This document shows positions 1 to 11,500 of a stretch of 64,000 nt of DNA, piece by piece. Source of the DNA: Gammaproteobacteria bacterium. Its GTDB lineage: Bacteria > Pseudomonadota > Gammaproteobacteria > GCA-2400775. The stretch covers positions 1 to 64,000 of the forward strand of contig WGFU01000019.1 of the NCBI GenBank assembly GCA_015492075.1. The letters are read 5' to 3'. A program made the translations under genes and the position numbers. Position 1 is the first letter of the stretch. Each line of letters begins with the position of its first letter. Below the pieces are notes generated by a model. That model was not told the origin of the DNA and ran no database searches. It saw only the letters and a list, made by a program, of their open reading frames with translations.

Positions 1-1
1 A

Positions 2-1135
2 AATGGCGTGGTCGCATCTTTGACTAAGCCTAGTTTTATTGATCATGTGCTAGATTGGTTGCTGCCGACTGCGGCTGCCGATTTAACTGGGATTGCGCCC
101 GTGCCTGGCGGCACAGTAATCGAGTTGGTAAGACTCAACGCGACGGGGAGTTCAGCTTCAGTATTGGCCACCACTGCAACCAATAGCAATGGTCGCTACA
201 GCTTTAATTTGACGAATCTTGGTGTATCGCCGGGGGTTACCCTTGCTGTGCAAATACCGGCTGGTGTCAGCGTACCGTTGAGATCGATCGTCACGAGTAC
301 TGATATTGATATTACACCTGAATCAGAGGTCATTTTTCAGGCAATTGTTGCCGAAGTCTTGGCGGGTGCATTACTAACAGATTTTACTTTGGGAGAGATC
401 ACAACGCTTGTTGCTGGATTGCGGCGCGTCAGCACGGTGAGCGGCGGCATGGCGGGTATAGATATCAGTACGACCCTGGCATCTCTTAATACCGTGCTAG
501 CGGGAAACAGTGATCTCACCAGTTTTATCAGTGCTGCTTCCGCAGCAGGGCAAACGGCGCAAGGGCCAGGCAATAACAATTATGTACCGACAAACTCTGG
601 CGCTGTTTACATCTATGATGGTAGCGTGAGTATCAATGGCGGCGCAACGTCAACTTATTCGAATACGACTACTATCAGTGGTTCGCAAACAATTCAAGGA
701 GTCACCGCTACACGTTTTACATCGACCAATTTTTTCAGTTTAGGTGCTTTTGAGACATTTGTCGCGCCGACTTTGACAGGATTTTTTGATTATACCGATG
801 TGCAAAGTGGCTCAAGCAGTGAGCCAACAGCAATATTATTATTGCCATACATTCAGAACGAAATGACAGTGCTTGATAATAATCTTAGCATTGACGGTGA
901 GTCTTTCAGTGTGACCTACCGAAGTTTTCCTTTGCAGACGCTGACAGTATCCGCCGGGACTTTTAACAATGTTGTTCATACCAAATTATCGGCGATAAGC
1001 AATAGCACTACCAATGAAATCACTGTTGATCGCTATTTTGCGCCAAATATGGGCTTGATTCGCCAGGATATATTTACCAGAGCGAATGGCAATACCTTGT
1101 CAGCCTCCGAGCAAGCATCCAGTATAGTGCTGTAA
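2..1135 (+). CDS. Hypothetical secreted/repeat protein, 5' end truncated by the window
   Basis: Open frame continues upstream of the listed GTG start to the window edge; Thr/Ser-rich beta-type sequence with a carboxypeptidase-regulatory-like segment (VIELVRLNATGSS...TNSNGRYSFNL). Confidence 0.5.
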   Translation, partial: NGVVASLTKPSFIDHVLDWLLPTAAADLTGIAPVPGGTVIELVRLNATGSSASVLATTATNSNGRYSFNLTNLGVSPGVTLAVQIPAGVSVPLRSIVTSTDIDITPESEVIFQAIVAEVLAGALLTDFTLGEITTLVAGLRRVSTVSGGMAGIDISTTLASLNTVLAGNSDLTSFISAASAAGQTAQGPGNNNYVPTNSGAVYIYDGSVSINGGATSTYSNTTTISGSQTIQGVTATRFTSTNFFSLGAFETFVAPTLTGFFDYTDVQSGSSSEPTAILLLPYIQNEMTVLDNNLSIDGESFSVTYRSFPLQTLTVSAGTFNNVVHTKLSAISNSTTNEITVDRYFAPNMGLIRQDIFTRANGNTLSASEQASSIVL

Positions 1136-1141
1136 GTCGAT

Positions 1142-1177
1142 AATGCCGTGGGGCAAGTAATATTGACCCGCGGCATT
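1142..1177. repeat. Hairpin just downstream of the first CDS, possible terminator-like structure
   Basis: AATGCCGTGGG (1142-1152) pairs with CCCGCGGCATT (1167-1177) with one G-T wobble; no clear T tract. Confidence 0.35.
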
Positions 1178-1384
1178 GCCATTGGCGTAGATACTGCGAA
1201 TGTTTCAACGACTAAATGCTTGGCCAGTTGTGAAATTGGTGTGCCAATTACCTGGCCGTAGCCGCCGCAGCGCTACTCTCATAGTAGAATATGGCCGTGT
1301 TAGCTTATCGCAATTGATCTGACTAACAGCCCACGGCTTATTTGCCGCGATAATTGCGCATGTCGAACCCCGTATACTGAGTCT

Positions 1385-2257
1385 GTGTCAAAGATAACGG
1401 TTCTATTATTGGCTGCGCTCGCATTGATCACCTTTGCAGCGAATTCGGTGTTCTGCCGTTTGGCCTTAGATACCTACGCTACAGGCCCAGCCAGTTTTTC
1501 TTTACTGCGTTTAGCATCGGGCGCGGGCGCTTTATTGTTTATCATCTCTTGCTTAAATCATTCTAGAAAATCAGTGCTGCGTGCCAGTGAATGGCGTGCA
1601 TCGATTTTTCTTGCGGTTTATGTGCTCGGTTTTTCTTTTGCGTACATCACGCTTGATGCAGGAGTCGGCGCCTTGATCCTGTTTTCCTCTGTGCAGTTAA
1701 CACTGGTGGCTGTTGCGCTTTACGAGGGCGATTGGCCACATATTATCGAGTGGCTGGGGTGGTTGCTAGCGATAGCTGGCATTGTTGTGTTGAGCTTGCC
1801 GGGCGCTTCGCCACCCTCTGCGTTGGGTGCTTTATTGATGGTGGTTGCAGGTATCGCCTGGGCGGGATATACGCTGCGTGGCCGCGGTGCAACTCGGCCA
1901 CTGCTTGCTACGACTGGAAATTTTGTGTTGGCGACAGGCATTGCTTTGCCGCCGTGCCTACTGTTGCTCAACTTGGAACATCTACCTTGGCAGGGTGTAG
2001 TGTTAGCGCTTTTATCGGGTACGATGGCTTCGGCCGGTGGTTATGCCATTTGGTACGCTGTGCTGCCGCATCTCAGCACAGTGCGTGCAGCGCTATTGCA
2101 GTTGGCTGTGCCGGTATTGGCGGCGGCAGGAGGCGTATTCTTTATTAGTGAGCCAATTACCATACGTTTTGCTATGGCGAGCGCTTTGGTACTATGCGGG
2201 ATCGCCTTGTCGCTTGGATATAAAGAAATACCAAAAAGCTTGAAAAATAAACTATAA
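1385..2257 (+). CDS. DMT superfamily (EamA) transporter
   Basis: 290 aa, about ten hydrophobic helices, EamA-like repeats; GTG start. Confidence 0.85.
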   Translation: MSKITVLLLAALALITFAANSVFCRLALDTYATGPASFSLLRLASGAGALLFIISCLNHSRKSVLRASEWRASIFLAVYVLGFSFAYITLDAGVGALILFSSVQLTLVAVALYEGDWPHIIEWLGWLLAIAGIVVLSLPGASPPSALGALLMVVAGIAWAGYTLRGRGATRPLLATTGNFVLATGIALPPCLLLLNLEHLPWQGVVLALLSGTMASAGGYAIWYAVLPHLSTVRAALLQLAVPVLAAAGGVFFISEPITIRFAMASALVLCGIALSLGYKEIPKSLKNKL

Positions 2258-2454
2258 GTTATTAATTTTTTTAATAAAAATAAATTACTGTGGTGTCAGT
2301 GACGAAGTGGTGGGGCGCTGTTATACACGATATGACAGTGATTAGTGGCAGCGGAAAAGCAGGCTTGATCATTCAAGCTTGAAACAAGCATGGATGATGG
2401 GATGATGGGTAGTTTGAAGGTGGCAATTATGGGTGACGTAATTTTGAATGTGCA

Positions 2455-3357
2455 ATGGCTGAATTGGTACTGCGTGCAACGATGGCTAAGAACAGGCAGT
2501 GTGTCTCAATGCGGCTGATCTTGCTTCTTTCCTGTATAGATAAGCCAGGGCTGGTTTCCCGACTATCCAGCTTTATTTATGAGCATGGCGGCAATATCCA
2601 TAGTCTGGATGAATATGTAGACATTGCTGACGATCGTTTTTTTATTCGTGTGGAATGGGGCGTTGAAGCCGAGCGGGTTTCCCTTTCAGACTTGTCAAAG
2701 AAGTTCGCACCGCTCGCTAGGGAAATTAATGCTGAATGGGTGTTGCGAGACAAAGGCAAGAAATTACGGGCGGCAATTTTCGTTTCCAGATACGACCATT
2801 GTCTGCGTGAAATATTATGGCGTTATGAAGCGGGAGAACTAGCAATTGAAATACCGTTGATCATTTCTAATCATAATGATTTATCTTATATCGCTGATCA
2901 GCACTCGATACCGTTTCACGTTTTTGCCATGACTCACGAGACGAAACCGAAGCAAGAGAAAAAAGAACTTGAGTTACTCTCCAGCCATAATATCGACGTG
3001 ATTATTCTGGCCAGGTATATGCAGGTGCTTTCCGCAGAATTCGTTGGCCATTATTGTCGGCAGATCATCAATATTCACCACTCATTTTTGCCTGCGTTTA
3101 TTGGTGGTAACCCCTATAAACAGGCCCACGAACGTGGTGTGAAAATCATTGGCGCGACTAGTCATTATGTAACGACAGATCTGGATGAGGGACCCATTAT
3201 CGAACAGGATATCGCCCGAATCAGTCACCGGGAAACACGACAAGACTTGATCAGAAAAGGCCGTTATGTAGAACGTCTGGTATTGGCGCGAGCAATTGAG
3301 GCGCATTGTAACCACCGTGTTTTGGTCAGTGGCAGCAAGACCATAGTGTTCAATTAA
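2455..3357 (+). CDS. purU: Formyltetrahydrofolate deformylase
   Basis: N-terminal ACT-like domain (CIDKPGLVSRLSSFIYEHGGNI), C-terminal formyl transferase fold with NIHHSFLPAFIGGNPYKQAHERGVKIIGATSHYVT. Start may be the internal ATG near 2509. Confidence 0.93.
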   Translation: MAELVLRATMAKNRQCVSMRLILLLSCIDKPGLVSRLSSFIYEHGGNIHSLDEYVDIADDRFFIRVEWGVEAERVSLSDLSKKFAPLAREINAEWVLRDKGKKLRAAIFVSRYDHCLREILWRYEAGELAIEIPLIISNHNDLSYIADQHSIPFHVFAMTHETKPKQEKKELELLSSHNIDVIILARYMQVLSAEFVGHYCRQIINIHHSFLPAFIGGNPYKQAHERGVKIIGATSHYVTTDLDEGPIIEQDIARISHRETRQDLIRKGRYVERLVLARAIEAHCNHRVLVSGSKTIVFN

Positions 3358-3657
3358 AGGCCCTTTGAATAAATTATGACTCGTTATCTTGGCGCATAAA
3401 ATGATTCATTTCTGTACCGCTTAAAGTGATTATTGTTAGTGACGCAGACAATTTTCTATCTCAATCTGCTTTACCCCGGCCTGTTTGGAGGCTCCTTCGC
3501 TATTGAATTAGCGGAGGCCATGATATTGAAGACAGTTGTTTGACATGTCAACATTTGTGGAGGCGAGCCATGTTGGCTGTGCAGCTTATCAATTATATCG
3601 GCTATAAAAAGGGCTTTTTATTTGTGCTGACTAGCTGGCTGTATCTGGTGTCGCCTA

Positions 3658-4170
3658 ATGTTAGGTTTTGAGTCTATATTGGATCGCTTTAGCGAACTAT
3701 TATTGTTGCTTATTTTGCTGATAGTGGCTAACGGCGCCCCCATTATTGCACGCAAGCTATTACTCGATGTGGCGGCATGTCCGCTTGATTGTGGTCGCAA
3801 CTTTCTTGACGGAAAGCCTTTGTTTGGCATTTCTAAAACAGTGCGCGGGCTTATTTCATCGTTGCTGTGTACTGCGCTGGCGGCGCCGTTACTCGGCTTG
3901 TCCGTATCTATCGGTTTAACTATTGCGGTTGGCGCCATGTTGGGCGATTTATTGTCCAGCTTTATCAAACGCCGCCTGTCCATTGCACCAAGCAGAATGG
4001 CATTGGGTTTGGACCAAATACCGGAATCGTTGATTCCGTTATTGCTTGTTCAGTCACAACTAAATTTGTGTGCCGAAATGATTGTTTTAATCGTTGTTCT
4101 CTTTTTGATTCTCGAGCTTATCCTGTCACGGATACTCTTTTATATGGGTATTCGAGACAAGCCTTATTAG
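3658..4170 (+). CDS. CDP-archaeol synthase (CarS/DUF46)-like integral membrane protein
   Basis: ANGAPIIARKLL...DCGRNFLDGKPLFGISKTVRGL...GAMLGDLLSSFIKRRL motif set typical of the CarS/CDP-diglyceride synthetase-like family. Confidence 0.75.
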   Translation: MLGFESILDRFSELLLLLILLIVANGAPIIARKLLLDVAACPLDCGRNFLDGKPLFGISKTVRGLISSLLCTALAAPLLGLSVSIGLTIAVGAMLGDLLSSFIKRRLSIAPSRMALGLDQIPESLIPLLLVQSQLNLCAEMIVLIVVLFLILELILSRILFYMGIRDKPY

Positions 4171-4803
4171 CAAACCGCAAGGCCAGTTATTGTTGCCGGC
4201 TTTGCGAGATTATAGCACTGAAGAGTGCCGAATTCGCTATGAAAAGGCAAGCAGGGGTAGCATTGTAATGTGGCTTATATCTAGAGAGGTGACGACAGGA
4301 CAAGGCGATGGTACTTATTTTGATGACGTTAACAGCAGCAGTTAAGTGTCCGCGAAGACGCGTCAATTGACCCTGATGTTGGTGCCACTTGGTAAGTACA
4401 TGCAGCGCTTAACGTACAGCTTTGCCTTTACCCTGATTAGGTGATGAGGTTAAGAACAAGAGGCGCATTCTGTTAAACTACGTCTTGTAATGTGGGTCCA
4501 GAATATCTGGGTATCATTTTGTAATAGTCCTTGTGCCGATGGGTGTATTGTTTATGCTACCGATGGCGGTGGTGTCTTTCGTCTGCGCTTTACGTGAGTC
4601 GCGGTGCTAGGGTGGTTTTCAGTTGGGCTAGATGGGCTTGCTGGGTGTTTAGGTGGCCTCGAAGAGAGGCTCGAGTTTAACTTGCTTGGCCTCAATTTGT
4701 ACCTTGAACTTTTTGATCTCGCTACAGAATTGCCAGGCATTAGTCAAACTGGCTCGCCGGTGCTTGAACACGACGGTATCTTGTATACTAATAATAGTTA
4801 GGA

Positions 4804-5361
4804 ATGATTGCGATAGCTGATATGGAAGAAATTAATAATATTATGAAGCAAGCGGATTTAATCCATTCTTTTGCTGCAATTGATCAAGCAATGACACGCA
4901 TGGCAGGTGAGATTTGTAATAATCTTGCCGACAGTAACCCTGTGGTGATTTCATTACTTAAAGGGGGACTTGTATTGTCAGGGCAATTGTTACCGCGCTT
5001 CGATTTTCCCTTACAGCTGGATTATGTTCATGCGACACGTTACCGTGATCAAACCGAAGGCGGTTCCTTGCACTGGATAGCGCGCCCATCTATGCCTATT
5101 AAAAATAGAACAGTTTTGTTGCTGGATGATATCTTCGATGAAGGCCATACCTTGGCGGCTATCTATGATTACTGTTTGGCAACGGGCGCAAAGGAAGTGC
5201 AGACAGCGGTTCTGCTTGAAAAGCGGCATGATCGCAAAGCCAGATTGATGGTGGATTATGTCGGTTTAACCGTACCGGATCGTTATGTGTTTGGCTTTGG
5301 CATGGACTATAAAGGTTATTTGCGTAATGCTAACGGTATTTATGCAGTAAAGGGACAGTGA
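4804..5361 (+). CDS. hpt: Hypoxanthine-guanine phosphoribosyltransferase
   Basis: PRPP-binding motif VLLLDDIFDEGHTLAAI; PRTase length and fold. Confidence 0.88.
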   Translation: MIAIADMEEINNIMKQADLIHSFAAIDQAMTRMAGEICNNLADSNPVVISLLKGGLVLSGQLLPRFDFPLQLDYVHATRYRDQTEGGSLHWIARPSMPIKNRTVLLLDDIFDEGHTLAAIYDYCLATGAKEVQTAVLLEKRHDRKARLMVDYVGLTVPDRYVFGFGMDYKGYLRNANGIYAVKGQ

Positions 5362-5368
5362 GGTAATA

Positions 5369-6109
5369 ATGAGTCGTCTAGGAATTATCGGTGGCAGCGG
5401 GCTGGCCAAGCTGGACAATCTTGAGATTACAAAACGAGAAATGGTGCAAACGCCATTTGGTGAGCCGTCAGGTCCTTTAATCACCGGCATGCTTTCAGGT
5501 CACGAAGTGATTTTTTTGGCTCGCCATGGTTATGGTCATACCATCCCACCACATAAAATTAATTATCGTGCAAATATTTGGGCATTTCAGGAGTTAGGCG
5601 TCAAAAAAATCATTGCAGCGGCTGCCGTCGGCGGCATTAGCAACAACATGGCGCCTGGTCGACTGGCGGTGCCGGAGCAGTTGATTGACTATACCTATCG
5701 GCGTGAAGGCAGTTATTTTGAAGGAGGAGAGAGTGGTATAGAGCATATCGATTTTACTTTCCCTTATTCGCAAAGCCTACGCGAAGTACTGATTCTCGCC
5801 GGAGAAAAGGCCAATATAGATATTGCTCAGGGCGGTATATATGGTGTGACAGAGGGGCCACGCCTGGAAACGGCAGCGGAAGTGAATAAGCTGGCGCGCG
5901 ATGGTTGCACTATCGTCGGTATGACTGCCATGCCAGAAGCCGCACTGGCGCGAGAGCTGAATCTGGATTACGTCACCTGCGCTTTTGTCGTTAACTGGGC
6001 AGCGGGACGCGGCGACAGCATCATCGATATGAAAGACATTGAAAAGTATATGCAGGTGGGGACACAGCAATTGCGCCAGCTATTGGCGGCGGTGCCAGCG
6101 CTATTGTAG
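5369..6109 (+). CDS. S-methyl-5'-thioinosine phosphorylase / MTA phosphorylase family
   Basis: LGIIGGSGL, HGYGHTIPPHKINYRANIWAF, TEGPRLETAAEV, TIVGMTAMPEAALARE motifs; next to hpt. Confidence 0.88.
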   Translation: MSRLGIIGGSGLAKLDNLEITKREMVQTPFGEPSGPLITGMLSGHEVIFLARHGYGHTIPPHKINYRANIWAFQELGVKKIIAAAAVGGISNNMAPGRLAVPEQLIDYTYRREGSYFEGGESGIEHIDFTFPYSQSLREVLILAGEKANIDIAQGGIYGVTEGPRLETAAEVNKLARDGCTIVGMTAMPEAALARELNLDYVTCAFVVNWAAGRGDSIIDMKDIEKYMQVGTQQLRQLLAAVPALL

Positions 6110-6913
6110 CGGTAGCGTTGTTGGCGGATTGTTATCGTTTGCTGGTAGTGTTTCAATTTTTAGTTGTTTGTCCTGCTCTATGACATTGGCAGTGGCAGTA
6201 CTTTCTACTGGCGTGATCAAGGCAATAACACCAAATGCCGGATGATCAAAATAATGCGCCTGCTTGCTGCGCATGCGTCGTGATTCGCTCATTTTGAAAC
6301 TGATAATGTCACTATCCAAAGATTGATAGATGGCACGTACCTGATCGTTATCCTTGCTGTTTAATGGACGGTTAAAATCCAAATTAAGCTCCAGATGCAG
6401 ATAGCGTTTTAGCGTTACCGCTGCGCTTCCACTGAGTTCGAATAGGGGTCCGTTTGCTGTGGTTTCGGTGTCGTCACTGCTAAAACTACCGCCAAACTTT
6501 TTATTGAAGCGATTAGCAGATCTTAAGAAGGGGTCAGCCTCTTTGACAATAACCTGATTGTCAAAATAAACAGGGGTAGCGATCTCATCACGTACCAGTC
6601 GCTGACGCCAAGCAAGGTAAAGTAAGGGTCGATATTGCCAGTGTTTAGCCATTTTTGCGACACTGCCGAGTAGTTGCTTGTCTGATTCAGCGACCGCTTC
6701 AAATGGATAAAGGCTGTCAGCGATGGCTTCCTCCAAGGTTAGCGGGCTGATTGTAGAGGTTTGTTGCGAACCAGGCGTGCGCCAACGTTCGCCAGTTAAT
6801 GCGTAGGCGCTATTATTAGCAAAAATAAGCAACTCTATTTGATACCAGCGCTCATTGGCGTGTAACGGTGTACTGAGTAACGCGATGGATAACAGTGTGA
6901 AAATGATCTTCAT
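6101..6913 (-). CDS. csiV: CsiV family protein
   Basis: Signal peptide then RWYQIELLIFANN; C-terminal RRMRSKQAHYFDHPAFGVIALITP; same neighbourhood as mfd. Confidence 0.75.
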   Translation of the reverse strand: MKIIFTLLSIALLSTPLHANERWYQIELLIFANNSAYALTGERWRTPGSQQTSTISPLTLEEAIADSLYPFEAVAESDKQLLGSVAKMAKHWQYRPLLYLAWRQRLVRDEIATPVYFDNQVIVKEADPFLRSANRFNKKFGGSFSSDDTETTANGPLFELSGSAAVTLKRYLHLELNLDFNRPLNSKDNDQVRAIYQSLDSDIISFKMSESRRMRSKQAHYFDHPAFGVIALITPVESTATANVIEQDKQLKIETLPANDNNPPTTLPLQ

Positions 6914-6996
6914 TTAATACAACAACATTAGGACAAAAGCCCGGTAAATGACATATTATTATAGTTGAGGTTTCTATTCGAGGAGTTTTAACAATC

Positions 6997-7533
6997 ATGT
7001 CGGTACGACAGGTGTTACGCATGGGGGCACCGGGCTTGCTCGAGGTGTCTTCTTCTGTTACAGAGTTTGATAGTGATGCCTTGCACCAGCTGGTTGCTGA
7101 TATGTTTGACACTATGGCGTCTTATAGTGGCGCCGGGCTTGCCGCGCCGCAGATTGGTGTAAACCAGCGTGTGGTCATATTCGGTGTTGAAAAGAACCCG
7201 CGTTATCCTGATATTGAAGAAGTGCCGACAACGGTACTCATTAATCCCGAGATCGAGTTTCTCAGTGACGAGACTGAGCTAGGCTGGGAAGGCTGCTTGA
7301 GCGTGCCCGGAATGCGTGGCGCTGTCGAGCGTTGCACGCATATTCGCTATCGTGGCTACGATGAATACGGTCGCGAGATAGATCGTCAAGTCAAAGGCTT
7401 TCATGCCCGTGTTGTACAACATGAGGTCGATCACCTTGACGGCATTTTATATCCCATGCGCATCGATGATATGAGCTTATTCGGTTTTGAAAAGGAACTC
7501 TTCGCTGAAAGCGAGCAAGATCAGGAGTCGTAG
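6997..7533 (+). CDS. def: Peptide deformylase
   Basis: GLAAPQIGVNQRVV, EGCLSVPG, QHEVDHLDGILY motifs. Confidence 0.96.
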   Translation: MSVRQVLRMGAPGLLEVSSSVTEFDSDALHQLVADMFDTMASYSGAGLAAPQIGVNQRVVIFGVEKNPRYPDIEEVPTTVLINPEIEFLSDETELGWEGCLSVPGMRGAVERCTHIRYRGYDEYGREIDRQVKGFHARVVQHEVDHLDGILYPMRIDDMSLFGFEKELFAESEQDQES

Positions 7534-8324
7534 AAATCCTTGATCAGTGACCAAAAATCAATCTCTTTACTGTTGCTGATATCATTATGACCACTGTCAC
7601 CGGCAATAATAAATTCTTTGTTTTTATGGGCAATCGCATCAAAAAGCAATTGCCCTTGCGCTAGCGGCACCACCTGATCGTATTGACCATGTAAGATTAA
7701 AACGGGTGATTCAATATCCTTTGCTTTGGCAAGATTATCGAAGACATCTTTTGCCAGCCAGTCAAACCAGCCGAAACCCATTTGTTTCGCCATATCACGA
7801 CCTGATGACAGCGGTGCTATCAAGACGACTCCAGCGACTTTGTTACGGCTAGCCAATTCAACGGCAGCTGTCGATCCGATCGAGCGTCCATAGAGGTAGA
7901 TGTTGCTTTGTTCGAAGCCTTTGTTATGCATGAAGAGGTAAGCAGCGTGGGCGTCCAGATAAAGTCCTTGCTCACTAGGTGAGCCTTCGCTTTTTCCATA
8001 ACCGCGGTAATCAATCAGTAAAACATTAAACCCCATGTTACGCAGAAGCAGTGCGTTAGGCAGACGGCTATAGGCATTTCCCGCGTTACCATGAAAAAAT
8101 AATAACACCCGATCACTGTGGTTATTTCTCAGGTAAAATCCATGAATATTGATGTCATCCTGGGTGGTGATCCAGATTTCCTCGATATCGGTAGCAGCAA
8201 TGGTGGGGTAGCTGTCCACCTTTTCCGGCAGAAAAGCAAGTTTCTCCACCAGATAATCCCTACAGCCTCCCATTAACAATAAAGGCAGCCCCAGAAGAAT
8301 CGTTTTATAGACAGTTAATCGCAC
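7521..8324 (-). CDS. Alpha/beta hydrolase (BEM46/YfhR-like), lipoprotein signal
   Basis: LLFFHGNAGN, DYRGYGKSEG, YGRSIGSTAAVELA, LILHGQYDQVVP motifs; GGC lipobox near N-terminus. Confidence 0.85.
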   Translation of the reverse strand: MRLTVYKTILLGLPLLLMGGCRDYLVEKLAFLPEKVDSYPTIAATDIEEIWITTQDDINIHGFYLRNNHSDRVLLFFHGNAGNAYSRLPNALLLRNMGFNVLLIDYRGYGKSEGSPSEQGLYLDAHAAYLFMHNKGFEQSNIYLYGRSIGSTAAVELASRNKVAGVVLIAPLSSGRDMAKQMGFGWFDWLAKDVFDNLAKAKDIESPVLILHGQYDQVVPLAQGQLLFDAIAHKNKEFIIAGDSGHNDISNSKEIDFWSLIKDFYDS

Positions 8325-8551
8325 GCTACTCGTTCGTTCACAGTTCCCGCATCACCCATGCCAGCTAATGTCGGCTGATTCTCTCTAAAAGTGTGATGTG
8401 GTTCACGTTTTATCAATATCGGTTTGTCTGATAAATTGCGGGGCATCATCCCAGCTGGAACCACGTTGCTAACATTATAAACTATGCCAGCGAGGGTCAA
8501 AATTATACTCTGGTTGTTCGCAGGGATGGTAAGCCAATGTAAGAGGCAGAA

Positions 8552-11500
8552 TTATTTTTCAGACAAGCACTCAATTAATTGCGTAACACAGCTGAAACGC
8601 GCCTCTTCGTCTTCCATATTGTCTTTGAAGCGCAATGTCCCGGGACCATCCATTCGATAATTTCCGTTAGAGGACTGCATTAACTTGATAATCGCCATTG
8701 GGTCAATATCAGGTTCAGGGTTGAACAAAACGCGTCCGCTGCTGGCACCTGCTTCTATCTTACGAATGCCCAACAATTCAGCCTTGATTTTGATCTCACT
8801 AATACGAAATAGCGTTTTTGCGCTATGCGGCAGCAAGCCAAAACGATCAATCATTTCGACCTGTAGCTCATAAAGAGCCTCGGCGCTATTGGCATTGGCT
8901 ATTCGTTTATACATGACCAAACGGGTGTGAACATCTGGCAAATAATCTTCTGGTATCAAGGCAGGAAGGCGTAAGTCAATTTCACTGCCGTGCTTCAGTG
9001 GCTTGTCGAAGTCTGGCGTTTTACCCGATTTAAGGTCATTCACCGCACGTTCGAGCAGCTGTGAGTACATCGAGAAGCCGATTTCCTGGATTTGTCCACT
9101 TTGTTCGCTGCCGAGCAATTCCCCGGCGCCACGAATTTCAAGATCATGGGTCGCCAGGGTAAACCCAGCGCCAAGCTCTTCCAGCGATTCAATCGCCTCC
9201 AGTCGTTTTTGTGCGTCTGGCGTAAGGGCTGATTTCGATGGTACTAAAAGGTAGGCATAGGCGCGATGATGTGAGCGACCGACGCGACCACGTAATTGGT
9301 ATAACTGAGCCAGGCCAAAGCGATCTGCGCGATGGATGATAATGGTATTGGCACTGGGAACGTCAATACCCGTTTCGATAATGGTGGTGCAAACCAGCAC
9401 ATGAAAACGCTGGTGGTAAAAATCGAGCATGACTTTTTCTAATTCGCGCTCGCGCATTTGTCCGTGTGCTACTTCAACTTCTGCTTCAGGTAGCAGCGCT
9501 CTAACCTGGTGTGCCACGCGCTCAATGTCTTCTACTTTATTGTGGACGAAATAGATTTGGCCGCCGCGTTTTATTTCGCGCCACATGGCCTCGCGCAAAA
9601 GCTGACTATTCCATTCACTGACAAAGGTTTTTATGGCTACACGTTGTTTCGGCGGTGTGGCGATAATCGATAGATCGCGCATACCAGCCAAAGACATATT
9701 GAGCGTGCGTGGGATCGGTGTTGCGGTTAGCGTGAGAACATCGACCTCGGATCGCAATGCCTTGAAGCGTTCTTTCTGACGCACACCAAAGCGATGTTCC
9801 TCATCGATAATCACTAAACCAAGCTGCTTGAACTTGATCGATTCCTGTAACAGTTTATGGGTACCAATAACAATATCGACAGTGCCGTTGGCAAGGCCCT
9901 CAATAATTGAGGCATGGTGTTTGGTGCCAAAGCGTGACAGTACCTCAATGCGTAACGGTGTGTCAGCAAAGCGATCACAGAAATTTTGATAATGCTGTTG
10001 TGCCAGTAAGGTTGTTGGCACCAGTACCGCTACTTGATGATGGCCATGGGTTGCCATAAATGCTGCACGCATGGCCACTTCGGTTTTACCAAAGCCAACA
10101 TCACCACAGACCAAGCGGTCCATAGGCTGCGAAGAGACCATATCATTAATCACAGCATCAATAGCACTGGCCTGGTCAGGTGTTTCCTCAAATGGGAAAG
10201 CACTGGAAAAAGCCGCATAAGCATCATCTGGTGCGGGAAAGGCATGGCCTATGCGCGCCGCACGTCGTGCATAGACGTCGAGCAGCTCGGCCGCAACATC
10301 ACAGGCACGTTGCGCTGCTTTTTTCTTTGCTTTTTGCCATTGTTCGGTGCCAAGCTTATGTAGCGGGGCATTTTCAGCTGAGGTGCCACTGTAGCGACTG
10401 ACCAAGTTTAATGCCGATACGGGGACATAAAGTTTATCTGCATCAGCGTACTCAAGGAGTAAAAACTCCGTCGTTACTCCGCCGATGGTTAGCGTTTGTA
10501 GCCCGCGATAGCGACCGACACCATGATCTTCATGGACCACAGGTGTGCCGATCTGAAGCTCGGACAGGCTCTTGATGACGGCGTCGCTATCACGTGATCG
10601 TTCCTTGCGACGACGCTTTTGCAGCACCTGTTCACCAAAAAGCTGTGGCTCGGTGATGACGGCTAACGCAGGGTTGCGTAACATCGCCCCGTGTTCCAGT
10701 GGCGCAACGGTAATACTTACGCGGCTATCGCTTTGACAGAATTGCGCCCAGTTTTCCACTGCAGAAGGAAAAATATCATGGCGATGCAGCAGTTCCAGCA
10801 TGGCCTCACGTCGACCGGCACTTTCCGCGACGAAAAGAATGCGGCCGTTAAAACCATGTATAAAGGTTTTCAGGGCGCGTTCGGGCTGCTCGTCACGGTG
10901 ATTGAAATAAAGCTTCGGCGGTGACTGCGTCAGATAGTTCAGCGCATTGTCAGCAGTTTGCTTGACAGCTTTTAGGTTCAGGCGGGCCAGACTGCGACAT
11001 TGTTGCTGCAAACTGTCTGGAGGCAAAAACAATTTTTCAGGTGATAACACGGGCCGTTGAATATCGTGGCACACTTGTTGGTAGCGTTCGTTTACCTCCT
11101 GCCAGAATTCCATCGCTGCCGCTTCACAGCCATCGAGCTCTATATACAGACTGTTAGCGGGCAAATAGTTAAACAGCGTGGCGGTTTCTTCAAAGAACAA
11201 GGGCAGGTAATATTCGATACCGGATGGCGCGTTACCCTGGCTGACCTCGCGATATATAACGGTTTCACTGGCATTGCCTTCGAATTCGTTACGGTAGCGC
11301 TGACGAAAACGCGTGATGCCATTCTCATCGAGCGGAAATTCGCGAGCAGGTAGCAAACGTAGTTGCTCGAAAGTTTGATCGGAGCGTTGGTCTTCAGGAC
11401 TAAAACTGCGAATGCTTTCTATTTCATCGTCAAATAAATCGATACGGTAGGGCTGGTTGCTGCCCATGGGAAACAAATCAACGAGACTGCCGCGCACAGC

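Noticed and set aside
4604-4801. ORF MLGWFSVGLDGLAGCLGG...
   Set aside because: Low-complexity, no family resemblance, opposite-strand ORF of similar quality; no coding support.
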